A stretch of 64,000 nucleotides of DNA from JADMIH01 sp036399775 (GTDB lineage Bacteria > Chloroflexota > Chloroflexia > QHBQ01 > JADMIH01): positions 8,210 to 72,209 of the forward strand of contig DASWMJ010000065.1 in NCBI GenBank assembly GCA_036399775.1, given 5' to 3'. Below are positions 39,937 through 48,450 of the stretch, piece by piece (the first letter of the stretch is position 1; each line of letters begins with the position of its first letter). A program made the translations under genes and the position numbers. The notes below the pieces were generated by a model that worked only from the letters and a program-made list of their open reading frames with translations, had not been told where the DNA came from and ran no database searches.

Positions 39937-41154
39937 ATGGATGACAACATCCTGGAGACTATCAATTTGCGAGAACTAGGCAAGGCACTTCAAGAAGCAC
40001 GTAAGAAACGCGGCCTCACACAAGAAGCTGCCGCCCAACTATTGGAATTAGCGCGCACTACTCTGGTGGCGATTGAGAAGGGTGAGCGGCGTATCAAAGC
40101 TGGCGAATTAATTAAGTTATCTCGTGTTTATGGCCGCCAGGTGAGCGATTTTGTGCGGCCGCGTCCACAGATCGAGTCGTTCCAGGTGCAGTTTCGTGGG
40201 CCTTCGCATCTGACGGAAGAGCATGAGGAAATTATCGCTCCCTATATAGCCGATTTTGAGGAACTATGCCGGGACTATCTTGAGCTAGATGAGATTACTC
40301 AATCGCCGCTTGTACGCAAGTACCCGTCTGAATACCAGATTGCGGGCTTGCGGCCTGACCATGCAGCAGAGATGGTAGCAATTCAAGAGCGCAACCGCCT
40401 TGATTTAGGGGATGGACCTATCCCTACCAACCCTGTCATGCGCGATGTTCTTGAGCAGGAAGTCGGGCTGCGTATTTTCTTTATGGACCTGCCAGGCCGT
40501 TTTTCCGAGATATATCATTACGACCATAAGCTAGGCGGCTGCATAGCGATTAATAGTGGGCATCCCGAAGAACGCCGTCGCCTGTCACTATCTCATGCCT
40601 ATGGACACTTTTTGGCGCATCGTTTCAAGCCGGAGGTTTTAACGGAAGACGGCTACCAGCGAAAGCCTGAGAGCGAGCAGTTTGCCGACGCATTCAGCCT
40701 CAATTTCCTTATGCCTGTCAATGGCATAACCATGCGCTTCAATGATATTAAGCGAAGCCAGGGCAAAGTTACGGTGCTGGATTTGTGCAGACTTGCTTAT
40801 TACTACGGAGTTTCTGTACAGGCTATTGTATTATGGCTTGAAGATATAAAGCTGCTTCGTACTGGCACCTGGGACATATTGCAAGCGCGGGGATTCAAGG
40901 TAGGTGAAGCACGGCAGCAGCTTGGTCTTGTGCCATTGCCGGAACGACCTGATTTATTACCGAAGCGTTATCAGCACCTGGCATTGGTAGCCCTGGAAAA
41001 GGGGCTGGTGTCGGAGGGCCAGTTTGCACATTTCCTTCGAGTGGACCGGCTTGAGGCGCGCCGTATAGCTCATGAGCTCAGGCTTGATACAGTTGGCACG
41101 GAGATGGACAGCGCGATCATTGATTTTGATTTGACGCAATCTGCGATTGTTTAA
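39937..41154 (+). CDS. XRE HTH plus ImmA/IrrE-like protein, catalytic Glu lost
   Basis: 405 residues. Helix-turn-helix at about 10-65 (LQEARKKRGLTQEAAAQLLELARTTLVAIEKGERR), then a linker and an ImmA/IrrE (M78-type) domain. Where the family has HExxH this one has HAYGH (His220, Ala221, His224; codon GCC at 40597), so both His remain but the catalytic Glu is gone; the downstream Glu in ESEQFADAF is kept. It may bind metal without cutting. Such HTH-ImmA proteins act as antitoxins or regulators for neighbouring toxins. AAGGGAGG precedes the ATG. Sits between the QatC-like gene and a PIN gene. Confidence 0.88.
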   Translation: MDDNILETINLRELGKALQEARKKRGLTQEAAAQLLELARTTLVAIEKGERRIKAGELIKLSRVYGRQVSDFVRPRPQIESFQVQFRGPSHLTEEHEEIIAPYIADFEELCRDYLELDEITQSPLVRKYPSEYQIAGLRPDHAAEMVAIQERNRLDLGDGPIPTNPVMRDVLEQEVGLRIFFMDLPGRFSEIYHYDHKLGGCIAINSGHPEERRRLSLSHAYGHFLAHRFKPEVLTEDGYQRKPESEQFADAFSLNFLMPVNGITMRFNDIKRSQGKVTVLDLCRLAYYYGVSVQAIVLWLEDIKLLRTGTWDILQARGFKVGEARQQLGLVPLPERPDLLPKRYQHLALVALEKGLVSEGQFAHFLRVDRLEARRIAHELRLDTVGTEMDSAIIDFDLTQSAIV

Positions 41155-41166
41155 AGGCGCCTCCAG

Positions 41167-41691
41167 TTGCCCGACCCCCTTGCCGCATCTCATGACGCCA
41201 TCATTTTAGATGCTTGCTGCGTGATAACATTGGCCTGCACAGGAAGGATAAACGATATTCTGTTGTATTTGCCAAAACCTGTAATGGTGTCTGACTACGT
41301 TTATGAGAGCGAAGTGTTGCAGTTCGACCTGAAAAGTCTTGTTGAGTCAGGGCTGCTGGCAGTAGTATCAGCCGACACCCAGGCCGAGCAGAACATGGTG
41401 GTGAATCTCGCTGTTTATCTTGATGATGGAGAGGCCGTGACGGGCGCGATAGGCGTGTCTCGAAACTGGGCCATCGCGACTGATGACAAGAAGGCTCTGT
41501 CTTTATTTGGCAGGGTGGCTCCCCATATCGAACTCGTCTCAACTCTAGCGATGGTGAAATATTGGGCAGAAGAAGCGGCTCCAAGCGACGAAGAAGTTAG
41601 AGGCGCATTGGAGGAGCTACTCACAGGCGCACCCTACGAGCCAAACTCCAGCCACCCCCTTTATGCATGGTGGCGGAATTATGTCTCTTAG
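41167..41691 (+). CDS. PIN-domain toxin-like ribonuclease
   Basis: 174 residues. PIN-type acidic residues are in order: Asp15 (IILDACCVITLA), Glu47/49 (YESEV), Asp86-87/Glu89 (YLDDGEA) and Asp106-107 (ATDDKKA). PIN proteins are usually single-strand RNases and toxins. TTG start, 12 bases after the HTH-ImmA gene; no ATG or GTG fits. HTH-ImmA followed by PIN is a recurring toxin-antitoxin arrangement. Last gene of the cassette. Confidence 0.8.
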   Translation: MPDPLAASHDAIILDACCVITLACTGRINDILLYLPKPVMVSDYVYESEVLQFDLKSLVESGLLAVVSADTQAEQNMVVNLAVYLDDGEAVTGAIGVSRNWAIATDDKKALSLFGRVAPHIELVSTLAMVKYWAEEAAPSDEEVRGALEELLTGAPYEPNSSHPLYAWWRNYVS

Positions 41692-41762
41692 ATGTCCTAG
41701 TTTACGCTAACCGCCCGGTCTACACTCGGCATCTGCTTTGTGCCGGCAAGCTGCCATCCAGG

Positions 41763-42965
41763 CTACCTTGCCACGCCTACCTCTGCCGCAACGGCAGGTA
41801 GCTTACGCGTGGCTGCGTCAATTCTTTTCATCGCCTCGCGTAAGTTCTCCTCAGAGTTCGCGAACGATATGCGGATATAACCCTGGCCAAACTCACCGAA
41901 TGACGTGCCGGGTAGCACGGCCACGTCCGCCTCTGTGAGCAGATAATCGGCATAAGCGCGGGAGTCGAGGCCCGTATCCGTTATGTTGGGGAAAGCGTAG
42001 AATGCGCCCGCGGGCCGGTTGCAGCGCAGGCCGGGTATCTTGTTCAGCCCTTCGTACACGAGCATGCGCCGTGAGGCGAAAGCCGCCAGCATCTTGTCCA
42101 CTTCTTCACGCGGGCCAGTGAGCGCGGCGATGGCGGCGCGCTGGCTGAAGGACGAGGTGCAGGACACGCTGTTGATGATTAGCCTGCTGATGTGCGGTAT
42201 CATCTCGCCTGGGAAGATGCCGTAGCCCATGCGCCATCCGGTCATAGCGAAGGTCTTAGAGAAGCCGTCCAGCAGGATCGTGCGCTCTCTCATGCCTGGC
42301 AGACTGAGTATGGTGTGGTGCTCGCCCTCGTAGACTATCTCACTGTAGATTTCGTCGGCCAGCACCACCAGGTCGTGCTCAACCGCGAGCCTGGCGATGG
42401 CTTGCAGGTCTTCCAGGGTCAGGACGCCGCCCGTCGGGTTATGAGGCGAGTTGAGGATGATGAGGCGGGTCTTAGAGGAGACCTTGCTCTCCAACTCGTC
42501 CAGGTTGATGCGAAAGTCGCGCTGCTCGCTGAGTTGCAAGGGCACCGCCACGCCTCCCAGGAAGTTGATCATCGATTCGTAGATAGGGAAGCCTGGGTTG
42601 GGGTAAATCACCTCGTCACCCGGCTCGATCAGCGCCATGATAGCGTAGAACATGATGGGCTTCGCGCCGGGGGTTACGACCACGTTGGCGGGATCGAAGG
42701 TCAGCCCGCGATTCTTGCCCGCATACTCCGCGATAGCCTTACGCAACTCCGGCAGGCCGACAGCAGGCCCATAATGCGTATACCCCTCTTCCAGGGCCTG
42801 GGCGGCTGCCTTCCTCACGTGCGTGGGCGTGTCGAAGTCCGGCTCCCCGATTTCCAGGTGGATGATGGGCTTTCCTTCCGCTTCAAGAGCTTTGGCCCGC
42901 GCCGCCACCTCAAACGCGGTCTCCGTGCCCAGGCGGTACATCCGCTCCGCGAGTCTCAACTTCAT
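41763..42965 (-). CDS. PLP-dependent class I/II aminotransferase
   Basis: 400 residues of the aspartate-aminotransferase fold (AspC/AlaA-like subgroup I). Visible: IHLEIGEPDFDTPTHV, YTHYGPAVGLPELRKAIA, NSPHNPTGG, DEIYSEIVYEG, the PLP Lys in DGFSKTFAMTGWRMGY and the substrate-binding Arg in GYIRISFANSEENL. Transfers amino groups between amino acids and 2-oxoacids in the cytoplasm. GGGG upstream of ATG. Converges on the PIN cassette. Confidence 0.92.
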   Translation of the reverse strand: MKLRLAERMYRLGTETAFEVAARAKALEAEGKPIIHLEIGEPDFDTPTHVRKAAAQALEEGYTHYGPAVGLPELRKAIAEYAGKNRGLTFDPANVVVTPGAKPIMFYAIMALIEPGDEVIYPNPGFPIYESMINFLGGVAVPLQLSEQRDFRINLDELESKVSSKTRLIILNSPHNPTGGVLTLEDLQAIARLAVEHDLVVLADEIYSEIVYEGEHHTILSLPGMRERTILLDGFSKTFAMTGWRMGYGIFPGEMIPHISRLIINSVSCTSSFSQRAAIAALTGPREEVDKMLAAFASRRMLVYEGLNKIPGLRCNRPAGAFYAFPNITDTGLDSRAYADYLLTEADVAVLPGTSFGEFGQGYIRISFANSEENLREAMKRIDAATRKLPAVAAEVGVAR

Positions 42966-43062
42966 TGTTGACCCCCTTCTGTAAATTTTGAATTTTGAGT
43001 TATGAATTTTGAATTCTTAGTTCGTTGCAGAATAGCGCAATTACGTTTCACGTTTCACGAGT

Positions 43063-44142
43063 TTACCTCTTGAGGTCGGCTACCGTGTCCGCGTCGAGGC
43101 GCTTTAGAACGGCCACCAGCAGGCGGGTGGCGTTGTTGAAGTCGTCCAGGTTGACCATTGAGGCGGCTGAGTGTATGTAGCGAGAGGGTATGCCTATATT
43201 GATAGTGGGCACGCCGTTGCTCGCCAGTTGCAGGCGTCCACCGTCCGTGCCTCCTGCGGCTACGCTGTCGTACTGGAATGGGATATTCTCCTGCTCGGCT
43301 ATGTCTACAAAGAGGTTACGCAGCTTGAGGTTGGGGATGAGCGAGCCGTCGTAGATGAGGATGACGGGACCTTTGCCCATCTTGCCCTGCGCTTCGTGCG
43401 CCTTGACGCCCGGCGTGTCGCCCGCGATGCCCACGTCGAGGGAAATCGCCACGTCGGGGTCCACCAGGTGGCCGAGGGTGGTCGCGCCACGCAGGCCCAC
43501 CTCTTCCTGGACGGTCGCGCCCGCGTAGATGGTGTTGGGGTGGTCGTCGCCTACCTCTTTGAGGGCCTGTATCGCCAGCGCGCAGCCGAAGCGGTTGTCC
43601 CACGCCTTCGCGAGCAGCATCTTCTCGTTCGCCATGACCGTAAAGGGGCATATCGGGATGACCGGGTCGCCGGGACGCACGCCCGCCTCGATAGCCTCCT
43701 GCTTGCTGGTCACGCCTATGTCAATGAACATATCCTTCTTCTCGACGATCTTCTTGCGCTCCTCAGGAGTAAGGATGTGCGGGGGCTTGCTGCCGAAGAC
43801 GCCCACCAGATCTCCCTTGCGCGTGCGAACGGTGACGCGCTGCGCCAGCATCACCTGTTCCCACCAGCCGCCCAAAGTCTGGAACTTGAGGAAACCTTCG
43901 TCGGTGATCATAGTCACCAGGAAGCCCACCTCGTCCATGTGGCCCGCCAAAACGACCTTCGGCGCGTTATCGAGGGGTGCCCCACCGCCGGTCTTATACG
44001 CAACTATAGACCCCAGGTTGTCGGTAAGTATCTCGCCCAAAGGCGCAAGGTAGCGCGCCATGACCTCGCGAACCGGACCCTCCTGTCCCGGCACCCCCGG
44101 CGCTTCGGTCAGGTCTTTCATCATCTGCAAAAGCTCATCCAT
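43063..44142 (-). CDS. M42-family metallo-aminopeptidase
   Basis: 359 residues. Glutamyl-aminopeptidase/tetrahedral (TET) peptidase-like enzyme with two metals. Visible: VVLAGHMDEVGFLV (His and Asp ligands), AWDNRFGCALAI (bridging Asp), ATVQEEVGLRGA (catalytic Glu pair), SLDVGIAGDTPG (Asp) and ASNGVPTINIGIPSRYIHSAASMVNLDD (His). Removes N-terminal residues from peptides in the cytoplasm. Confidence 0.93.
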   Translation of the reverse strand: MDELLQMMKDLTEAPGVPGQEGPVREVMARYLAPLGEILTDNLGSIVAYKTGGGAPLDNAPKVVLAGHMDEVGFLVTMITDEGFLKFQTLGGWWEQVMLAQRVTVRTRKGDLVGVFGSKPPHILTPEERKKIVEKKDMFIDIGVTSKQEAIEAGVRPGDPVIPICPFTVMANEKMLLAKAWDNRFGCALAIQALKEVGDDHPNTIYAGATVQEEVGLRGATTLGHLVDPDVAISLDVGIAGDTPGVKAHEAQGKMGKGPVILIYDGSLIPNLKLRNLFVDIAEQENIPFQYDSVAAGGTDGGRLQLASNGVPTINIGIPSRYIHSAASMVNLDDFNNATRLLVAVLKRLDADTVADLKR

Positions 44143-44169
44143 CGTTAGCGTAGTATCTCCTTCCCAAGT

Positions 44170-44330
44170 TTAGCGTGAAACGTGATGCGTATAGCGTATA
44201 GCGTAGTACGTATTGCGTAATATGTTTAATAACCTCAGCGTCTCAGCGGTTCAAACCTATTAGTTTAGTGTTCTTTGTATCTTTGTGGTTCAACCAATAC
44301 GTAATACGAACTACGCAATACGCATCACCC
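44170..44330. repeat. GCGTATAGCGTA micro-repeats and CTTTGTATCTTTGTGG phrase
   Basis: Tandem imperfect units (CGTATAGCGTAGTACGTATTGCGTAA-type) at 44175-44225 are repeated in reverse at 44296-44330, enclosing CAGCGTCTCAGCGGTTC and CTTTGTATCTTTGTGGTTC, members of another dispersed phrase. Together they form a weak fold-back. Confidence 0.6.
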
Positions 44331-44768
44331 CAGCTTCGCACCGCACAAGCGACAATAGTAGGCGTCTTCCTTGCGGTCGGGCGTGCCGGTAATCCAGAGG
44401 TTGCAATTGGCGCAGCGATAAGACAGGGCGCGCGGGCCAGGCCCCGCTTCTCCTGTTGAGGGGGTCTTGACGATCTCTTTCAACTGCTCGCGGGTAGCAG
44501 CGCCCAGCACGCGGGCCGCTCGCACCTCGCCGTTGTCTACTACAAGGCCAAGCGCCATGCCTGCGGTGATAAGGTGGCGCATGGTGAGATTCTCAAAGAC
44601 GTGTTCGGGGATGATGAAGCTGGCAATCTTGTCGGGCGTAGACTGGGGGGCGGCGTCGAGCGTCACCGTCTCCCCGCCAAAGAAGCCGCCGAAGTTGAGC
44701 ACGTCAGCGACTATGTACGTAACGTATTCCTCGTCATTGTAGGTGCGACTGGCCTGGCCTTCCGGCAT
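44325..44768 (-). CDS. Protein with C-terminal zinc ribbon, unknown
   Basis: 147 residues. The last 40 carry a zinc ribbon CANCNLWITG...YYCRLCGAKLG. The N-terminal 100 residues form an unrecognised mixed domain (FGGFFGGETVTLD, IPEHVFENLTMRHLITAGMALGLVVDNGEV). Function unknown; cytoplasmic, no membrane segment. Confidence 0.7.
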   Translation of the reverse strand: MPEGQASRTYNDEEYVTYIVADVLNFGGFFGGETVTLDAAPQSTPDKIASFIIPEHVFENLTMRHLITAGMALGLVVDNGEVRAARVLGAATREQLKEIVKTPSTGEAGPGPRALSYRCANCNLWITGTPDRKEDAYYCRLCGAKLG

Positions 44769-45033
44769 ACCTGCTCCCCTCCTCGGTTCTATTACCGACT
44801 GCTCGCGGGCATAGACTTAGATTATAACATGAAAGGCTTAGAAGTAGCTGCCCATCTCCTCGTATATTTTACCCCTCATGCCGGCAGGCACGACACTTTC
44901 GAGGCCAGTATAAGCACGGCTGAGGGGCGTGTCAACGGGCCGGAGGAGTATTGAATCGCGGGAGCGTGGGTGTTATGATAGTTGCTGTAGACGTGAGTAT
45001 TTACGCAGAACGTAGCAATAGCAGGGACTAGAT

Positions 45034-45633
45034 ATGACACTCCAACTTGAGCGAACAGTAGGTGTGAAGCGGCACCTCTTCAGCCTCGAAGAGTACGAGC
45101 GGATGTGCGAAGCTGGCGTATTCGAACCGGATGCGAACCTTGAGCTTATACGAGGTGAGATAATTGAGATGACACCACCAGGACCTCCACACGCAGCTTC
45201 CGTAGCACGTTTGACCAGGCTATTCGTCAGAAGCGTTGGGGATAATGCCCTCGTATGGCCACAGGGCAACCCTATAGGCCTACCTCAAAGCAAATCTATG
45301 CCGCAACCCGATATTGCGCTTCTCCAGCCACGCGATGATTACTATGTCAGCAAACGACCATTCCCCGAAGACGTAATTCTGCTCGTCGAAGTATCAGAAA
45401 GTACTCTGAAGTTTGACAGGGGCGACAAACTCAAGCTCTACGCCGAGGCACGCATCCCTGAATACTGGGTCATCAATCTGGTAGAAGAGGTTGTAGAGGT
45501 ATACACTGATCCGAGCGAGGGCAAATATGGCTCGGTGAGGATAATCAAGCGTGGGGAAATGCTGCAACTGCCGGGCGGCCTCGAAGGTAATATTGCGGTG
45601 AATGACATACTGGGTAAGGCCGAGGAAATCTGA
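45034..45633 (+). CDS. Uma2-family (DUF820) endonuclease-like protein
   Basis: 199 residues of the PD-(D/E)xK fold: LFSLEEYERMCEAGVFEPDANLELIRGEIIEMTPPG, QPDIALLQPRDDYY (Asp), ILLVEVSESTLKFDRGDKLKLYAEARIPEYWVINL (Glu-Val-Ser core). Uma2 proteins are abundant in cyanobacteria and Chloroflexota; they are often linked to mobile DNA and their role is unsettled. Possible -10 TATGAT about 57 bases upstream. Confidence 0.88.
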   Translation: MTLQLERTVGVKRHLFSLEEYERMCEAGVFEPDANLELIRGEIIEMTPPGPPHAASVARLTRLFVRSVGDNALVWPQGNPIGLPQSKSMPQPDIALLQPRDDYYVSKRPFPEDVILLVEVSESTLKFDRGDKLKLYAEARIPEYWVINLVEEVVEVYTDPSEGKYGSVRIIKRGEMLQLPGGLEGNIAVNDILGKAEEI

Positions 45634-45703
45634 GCGTAGTTGCGATGCCCAGGGGGATTTCTTATACTGGAAGATACGCAAACAAAACAGCGTTGAGGGA
45701 CAT

Positions 45704-46063
45704 ATGCCGATTTACGAGTACGAATGTAAGAATTGCGCGAGCCGGTTCGAGAAGATGCAGCCGATAACCGCCGAGCCGCTTACCGAGTGTGTGAACTGCG
45801 GTGGTGGACCTATCCATCGCATCTTCCACCCTGTAGGTGTGATCTTCAAGGGTAGTGGCTGGTACATCAACGATAGCCGCAAATCCAATAGCTCAAAGGA
45901 AGATGGCGGTGGAGCAGGTGCCAGTGATAAGAGCGACGGCGACAAAAGCAGCAGCGACAAGAACACGAGCGATAAGACCGCTAGTAGCGAGTCCACAGCC
46001 GCCGCAAGCAAAGAGGCGTCCAAAGCTAAGGACGCACCTGCTAGCGCACCTGCATCTGACTAG
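45704..46063 (+). CDS. FmdB-family zinc-ribbon protein
   Basis: 119 residues. N-terminal FmdB/CxxC zinc ribbon: MPIYEYECKNCASRFEKMQ, CVNCGGGPIHRIFHPVGVIFKGSGWYI. The second half is a disordered Ser/Lys/Asp/Ala-rich tail. FmdB was named from an amidase-operon regulator but its general role is unclear. Start ATG is chosen because the family begins MPxYEY; GAGGGA precedes it. Terminator follows. Confidence 0.9.
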   Translation: MPIYEYECKNCASRFEKMQPITAEPLTECVNCGGGPIHRIFHPVGVIFKGSGWYINDSRKSNSSKEDGGGAGASDKSDGDKSSSDKNTSDKTASSESTAAASKEASKAKDAPASAPASD

Positions 46064-46087
46064 GTAGGCTGAAGCATGCTCACAATA

Positions 46088-46131
46088 AAGACGAAGGCAA
46101 CAGCACACTTGCGGCCTTCGTCTTCTTAATT
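46088..46131 (+). terminator. Rho-independent terminator after fmdB-like gene
   Basis: AAGACGAAGGC (46088-46098) pairs exactly with 46114-46124; 15-base loop; then CTTAATTT. Confidence 0.75.
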
Positions 46132-46174
46132 TGATAGCGATATTGTACCCTCTGTAGACACGAGCGAGGTATAG

Positions 46175-46939
46175 ATGTCGGAATGGCTGTACGGCAGGCA
46201 CAGCGTAGAGGAGACGTTGCGGGCGGGACGGCGCAAGGTGTTGCGGGTGCTTATCGCTGAGGCGAACAGGAAGGGCAAGGGCGACGAGGGCGGGCGCATG
46301 GCCGAAATCGAGGCGCTTGCCAGGAAGTCGGGCGTGCCTATCGAGCGTGTCGAGTCCTCTCGCCTGGATACCCTCACCCGTGTGGGCCACCACCACCAAG
46401 GCGTTGCCGCCGAAGTCTCCCCATTCAAGTATTCTTCTCTCGCGGAGGTGGTAGACTTACTCAGGGCGGCAGGTCCGCGCGCCCTCGCGCTGGTGCTCGA
46501 CGCTTTGCAGGACCCCCAGAACTTCGGCACCCTGATAAGGTCAGCAGAAGCGGCGGGCGTGACGGCGGTGCTGATGCTGGACCGGCGGCAGGTGGAGGTC
46601 ACGCCCGCAGTAGTAAACGCCTCGGCGGGAGCCGTCGAGCATTTGCAGGTGTGCCTCGCCAACAACCTCCCGCGCGCCATCGCGGCGTTGCAGGAGGCGG
46701 GGCTTTGGGTGTATGCGTTGCAGGCAGAGCCTGACGCCTCACTCTACACGCAGACCGACCTAAGTGGCCCGGTTGGGTTGGTGGTTGGCTCGGAAGGCAA
46801 AGGCGTGGGCAGGCTTGTGCGCGAGCGCTGCGACGGCGCTATCGCTATCCCGATGCTGGGCCGCGTCGAGTCGCTGAACGCTGCGGTAGCCGGATCGCTG
46901 GCGTTGTATGAGGTGGTACGGCAGCGTTCCTCGCAGTAG
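46175..46939 (+). CDS. rlmB: TrmH/SpoU-family 2'-O-methyltransferase, RlmB-like
   Basis: 254 residues of the SPOUT class. N-terminal substrate-binding domain (LYGRHSVEETLRAGRRKVLRVL, HHHQGVAAEVSPF) and knotted catalytic domain with motifs VLDALQDPQNFGTLIRSAEAAGV (catalytic Arg/Asn), VVGSEGKGVGRLVRERCD and IPMLGRVESLNAAVAGSLALYE. RlmB methylates the ribose of a guanosine in 23S rRNA; exact target here is by homology. GCGAGG before ATG. Confidence 0.9.
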   Translation: MSEWLYGRHSVEETLRAGRRKVLRVLIAEANRKGKGDEGGRMAEIEALARKSGVPIERVESSRLDTLTRVGHHHQGVAAEVSPFKYSSLAEVVDLLRAAGPRALALVLDALQDPQNFGTLIRSAEAAGVTAVLMLDRRQVEVTPAVVNASAGAVEHLQVCLANNLPRAIAALQEAGLWVYALQAEPDASLYTQTDLSGPVGLVVGSEGKGVGRLVRERCDGAIAIPMLGRVESLNAAVAGSLALYEVVRQRSSQ

Positions 46940-46967
46940 GAGGTACCAGGCGTGTTTGATACCTCGT

Positions 46968-47384
46968 TCAATCTATCCTTGGCAAGGCAATGGCTGCGGT
47001 TCGCCCCCGGCGATAAATCCAAAGTTCAAGCAGCGTAGCGGACACACCGAACGAAGCAGTTGCTACCATACCACCTGTAATATACCCTGTACCACTCCAA
47101 CCGTAAGCCGGCAACGGGAATATGAAAGGAGCGAGAATGAACAGCAAGCTAAGCGCAATCGTGAACAACCAGAAGGTGGGTGAGAACTTAACCAACACAG
47201 TATTATTTAGCACCTGAATAACAGTGGCGATAGCAAACGCCAATAACGCTCCTGCGAGGACCAACCAGTACGATACGGGAAGTTCGGTGACCTTAGTTTC
47301 GAAGCTCCATCTAAGCACACCAAATACCAAAAAACTCCACACCATGTAGCCAGTCAGAGCTAACCAAAACGGCTTAATTTTCAT
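46968..47384 (-). CDS. Four-helix membrane protein, unknown
   Basis: 138 residues from an ATG with GGGAG 9 bases upstream; the open frame extends 38 codons further without support. Four hydrophobic helices (about 5-25, 35-57, 64-86 and 98-120) joined by short loops and a basic end (YRRGRTAAI). No family recognised; likely monocistronic. Confidence 0.65.
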   Translation of the reverse strand: MKIKPFWLALTGYMVWSFLVFGVLRWSFETKVTELPVSYWLVLAGALLAFAIATVIQVLNNTVLVKFSPTFWLFTIALSLLFILAPFIFPLPAYGWSGTGYITGGMVATASFGVSATLLELWIYRRGRTAAIALPRID

Positions 47385-47481
47385 TTTTCGCGCTCCCGTC
47401 TTTGGCGTTACTAAATAGCTGGTTCCGTATCCACTAAAGCTGGATAAGCCAGTTTGGGGGTTTTGCCTGACTTTGTACACC

Positions 47482-47889
47482 CTAAGCAAACTGGTCATCT
47501 AACGGCTGGCGGGTGTCGTAGCCCGACGTGGTCTCGTGCCAATACCCTACCTCCGGCTCTCCCATCTCCCAGCAGAGGAAGACGGTACGCCCCTCCCGGC
47601 GTGCTGGGAAATCTACCAGGCCGCGTTGCAAGTCCTTTAGCTCGATATTCCACCTGGCAAGCTGCTCCACGCCGAGGCGGAGGGCTTCTTCGGTCTGGTT
47701 GGCGGCCTGGGATAGCATCACGTCTTCGGTGGGGTTGTGGTAGCCGTTGCCGCGCACCTTCTTCTGCATCGCGGCCACGCGGCCCTGCATGGCGGCTAGC
47801 TGCTGCCCCTGTAGCTGCATGGCCTGGAGGAGCCGGGTCAATTCGGGGAGCATGGCGTTGGCCTCTCTCACTGTGTAGAATTGCGCCAA
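47482..47889 (-). CDS. DUF2203-family protein
   Basis: 135 residues, helical: FYTVREANAMLPELTRLL at the start, a coiled-coil middle, NIELKDLQRGLVDFPARREGRTVFLCWEMGEPEVGYWHE near the end, which is diagnostic of DUF2203. Role unknown. TTG start 6 bases after the stop of the HTH gene, so co-translated with it. Confidence 0.88.
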   Translation of the reverse strand: MAQFYTVREANAMLPELTRLLQAMQLQGQQLAAMQGRVAAMQKKVRGNGYHNPTEDVMLSQAANQTEEALRLGVEQLARWNIELKDLQRGLVDFPARREGRTVFLCWEMGEPEVGYWHETTSGYDTRQPLDDQFA

Positions 47890-47895
47890 CCTCGC

Positions 47896-48375
47896 CTACG
47901 CTCCCTTCGCTTTCTCAAAAGCATCCATCATCTCAAGCACCCGTCGCAGGCGCTCGATAGAGAGGTTTGCCACCTTGCGAACGCGCTCAAACTGCACGCG
48001 CTCAATCGCGTCCAGCCACGTAGCTATGTCCTCGTCCGAAATCTCGGCCCACCGCGAGTCCATGCTGAGCCGCGTGCCTATCAGCTTGACCGGGTCGCGC
48101 CGCCGCACGCGGGCGGGCTTGCCGCCATTTTGCGCTGCTGCCTGCTCATCGGCCTCTGCCGCCGCCTCGTTAGCCTGGGCGGTAATTCCGGCGGCTTCGG
48201 CGATCTCTCGCACCAGGCGATCTACGTCCGCCGCCCTGAAGACGCTCTGCTGGCCCTTGCCACTGAACGGCTTGATGCGCCCCTCGTCAACCCACTGCAA
48301 AAGTTGGGTGCGCGTGATGCCGAGCCTCTCGGCTGATGTGGGCAAATCAATGAACTTGAAGCCGGGACTGGACAT
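47896..48375 (-). CDS. MerR/excisionase-type HTH DNA-binding protein
   Basis: 159 residues. N-terminal helix-turn-helix of the excisionase/MerR kind (FIDLPTSAERLGITRTQLLQWVDEGRIKPFSGKGQQSVFRAADVDRLV), an Ala/Glu-rich linker, and a helical C-terminal part. Probable transcription regulator; forms a two-gene unit with the DUF2203 gene. Confidence 0.82.
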   Translation of the reverse strand: MSSPGFKFIDLPTSAERLGITRTQLLQWVDEGRIKPFSGKGQQSVFRAADVDRLVREIAEAAGITAQANEAAAEADEQAAAQNGGKPARVRRRDPVKLIGTRLSMDSRWAEISDEDIATWLDAIERVQFERVRKVANLSIERLRRVLEMMDAFEKAKGA

Positions 48376-48450
48376 GATGGATTACTGTCGCCAACTCTGT
48401 TGAGCTATACGCATCGCGTTGGGCTGGATGTGTAGGCTCACCCTTCGGCC

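Noticed and set aside
41415..41624. Minus-strand frame inside the PIN gene as an antisense antitoxin
   Set aside because: No ribosome site and composition of a shadow frame.
37774..41691. A complete QatABCD system
   Set aside because: Only a QatC-like gene is present; no QatA ATPase, no QatD TatD-like nuclease and the first gene lacks the QatB-like start.
43171..44148. 325-codon open frame on the plus strand
   Set aside because: Antisense to the M42 peptidase with all metal ligands in place.
44245..44265. tRNA T-loop-like GGTTCAAACC
   Set aside because: Belongs to the dispersed GCGGTTCAAA phrase; no acceptor or anticodon arms around it.
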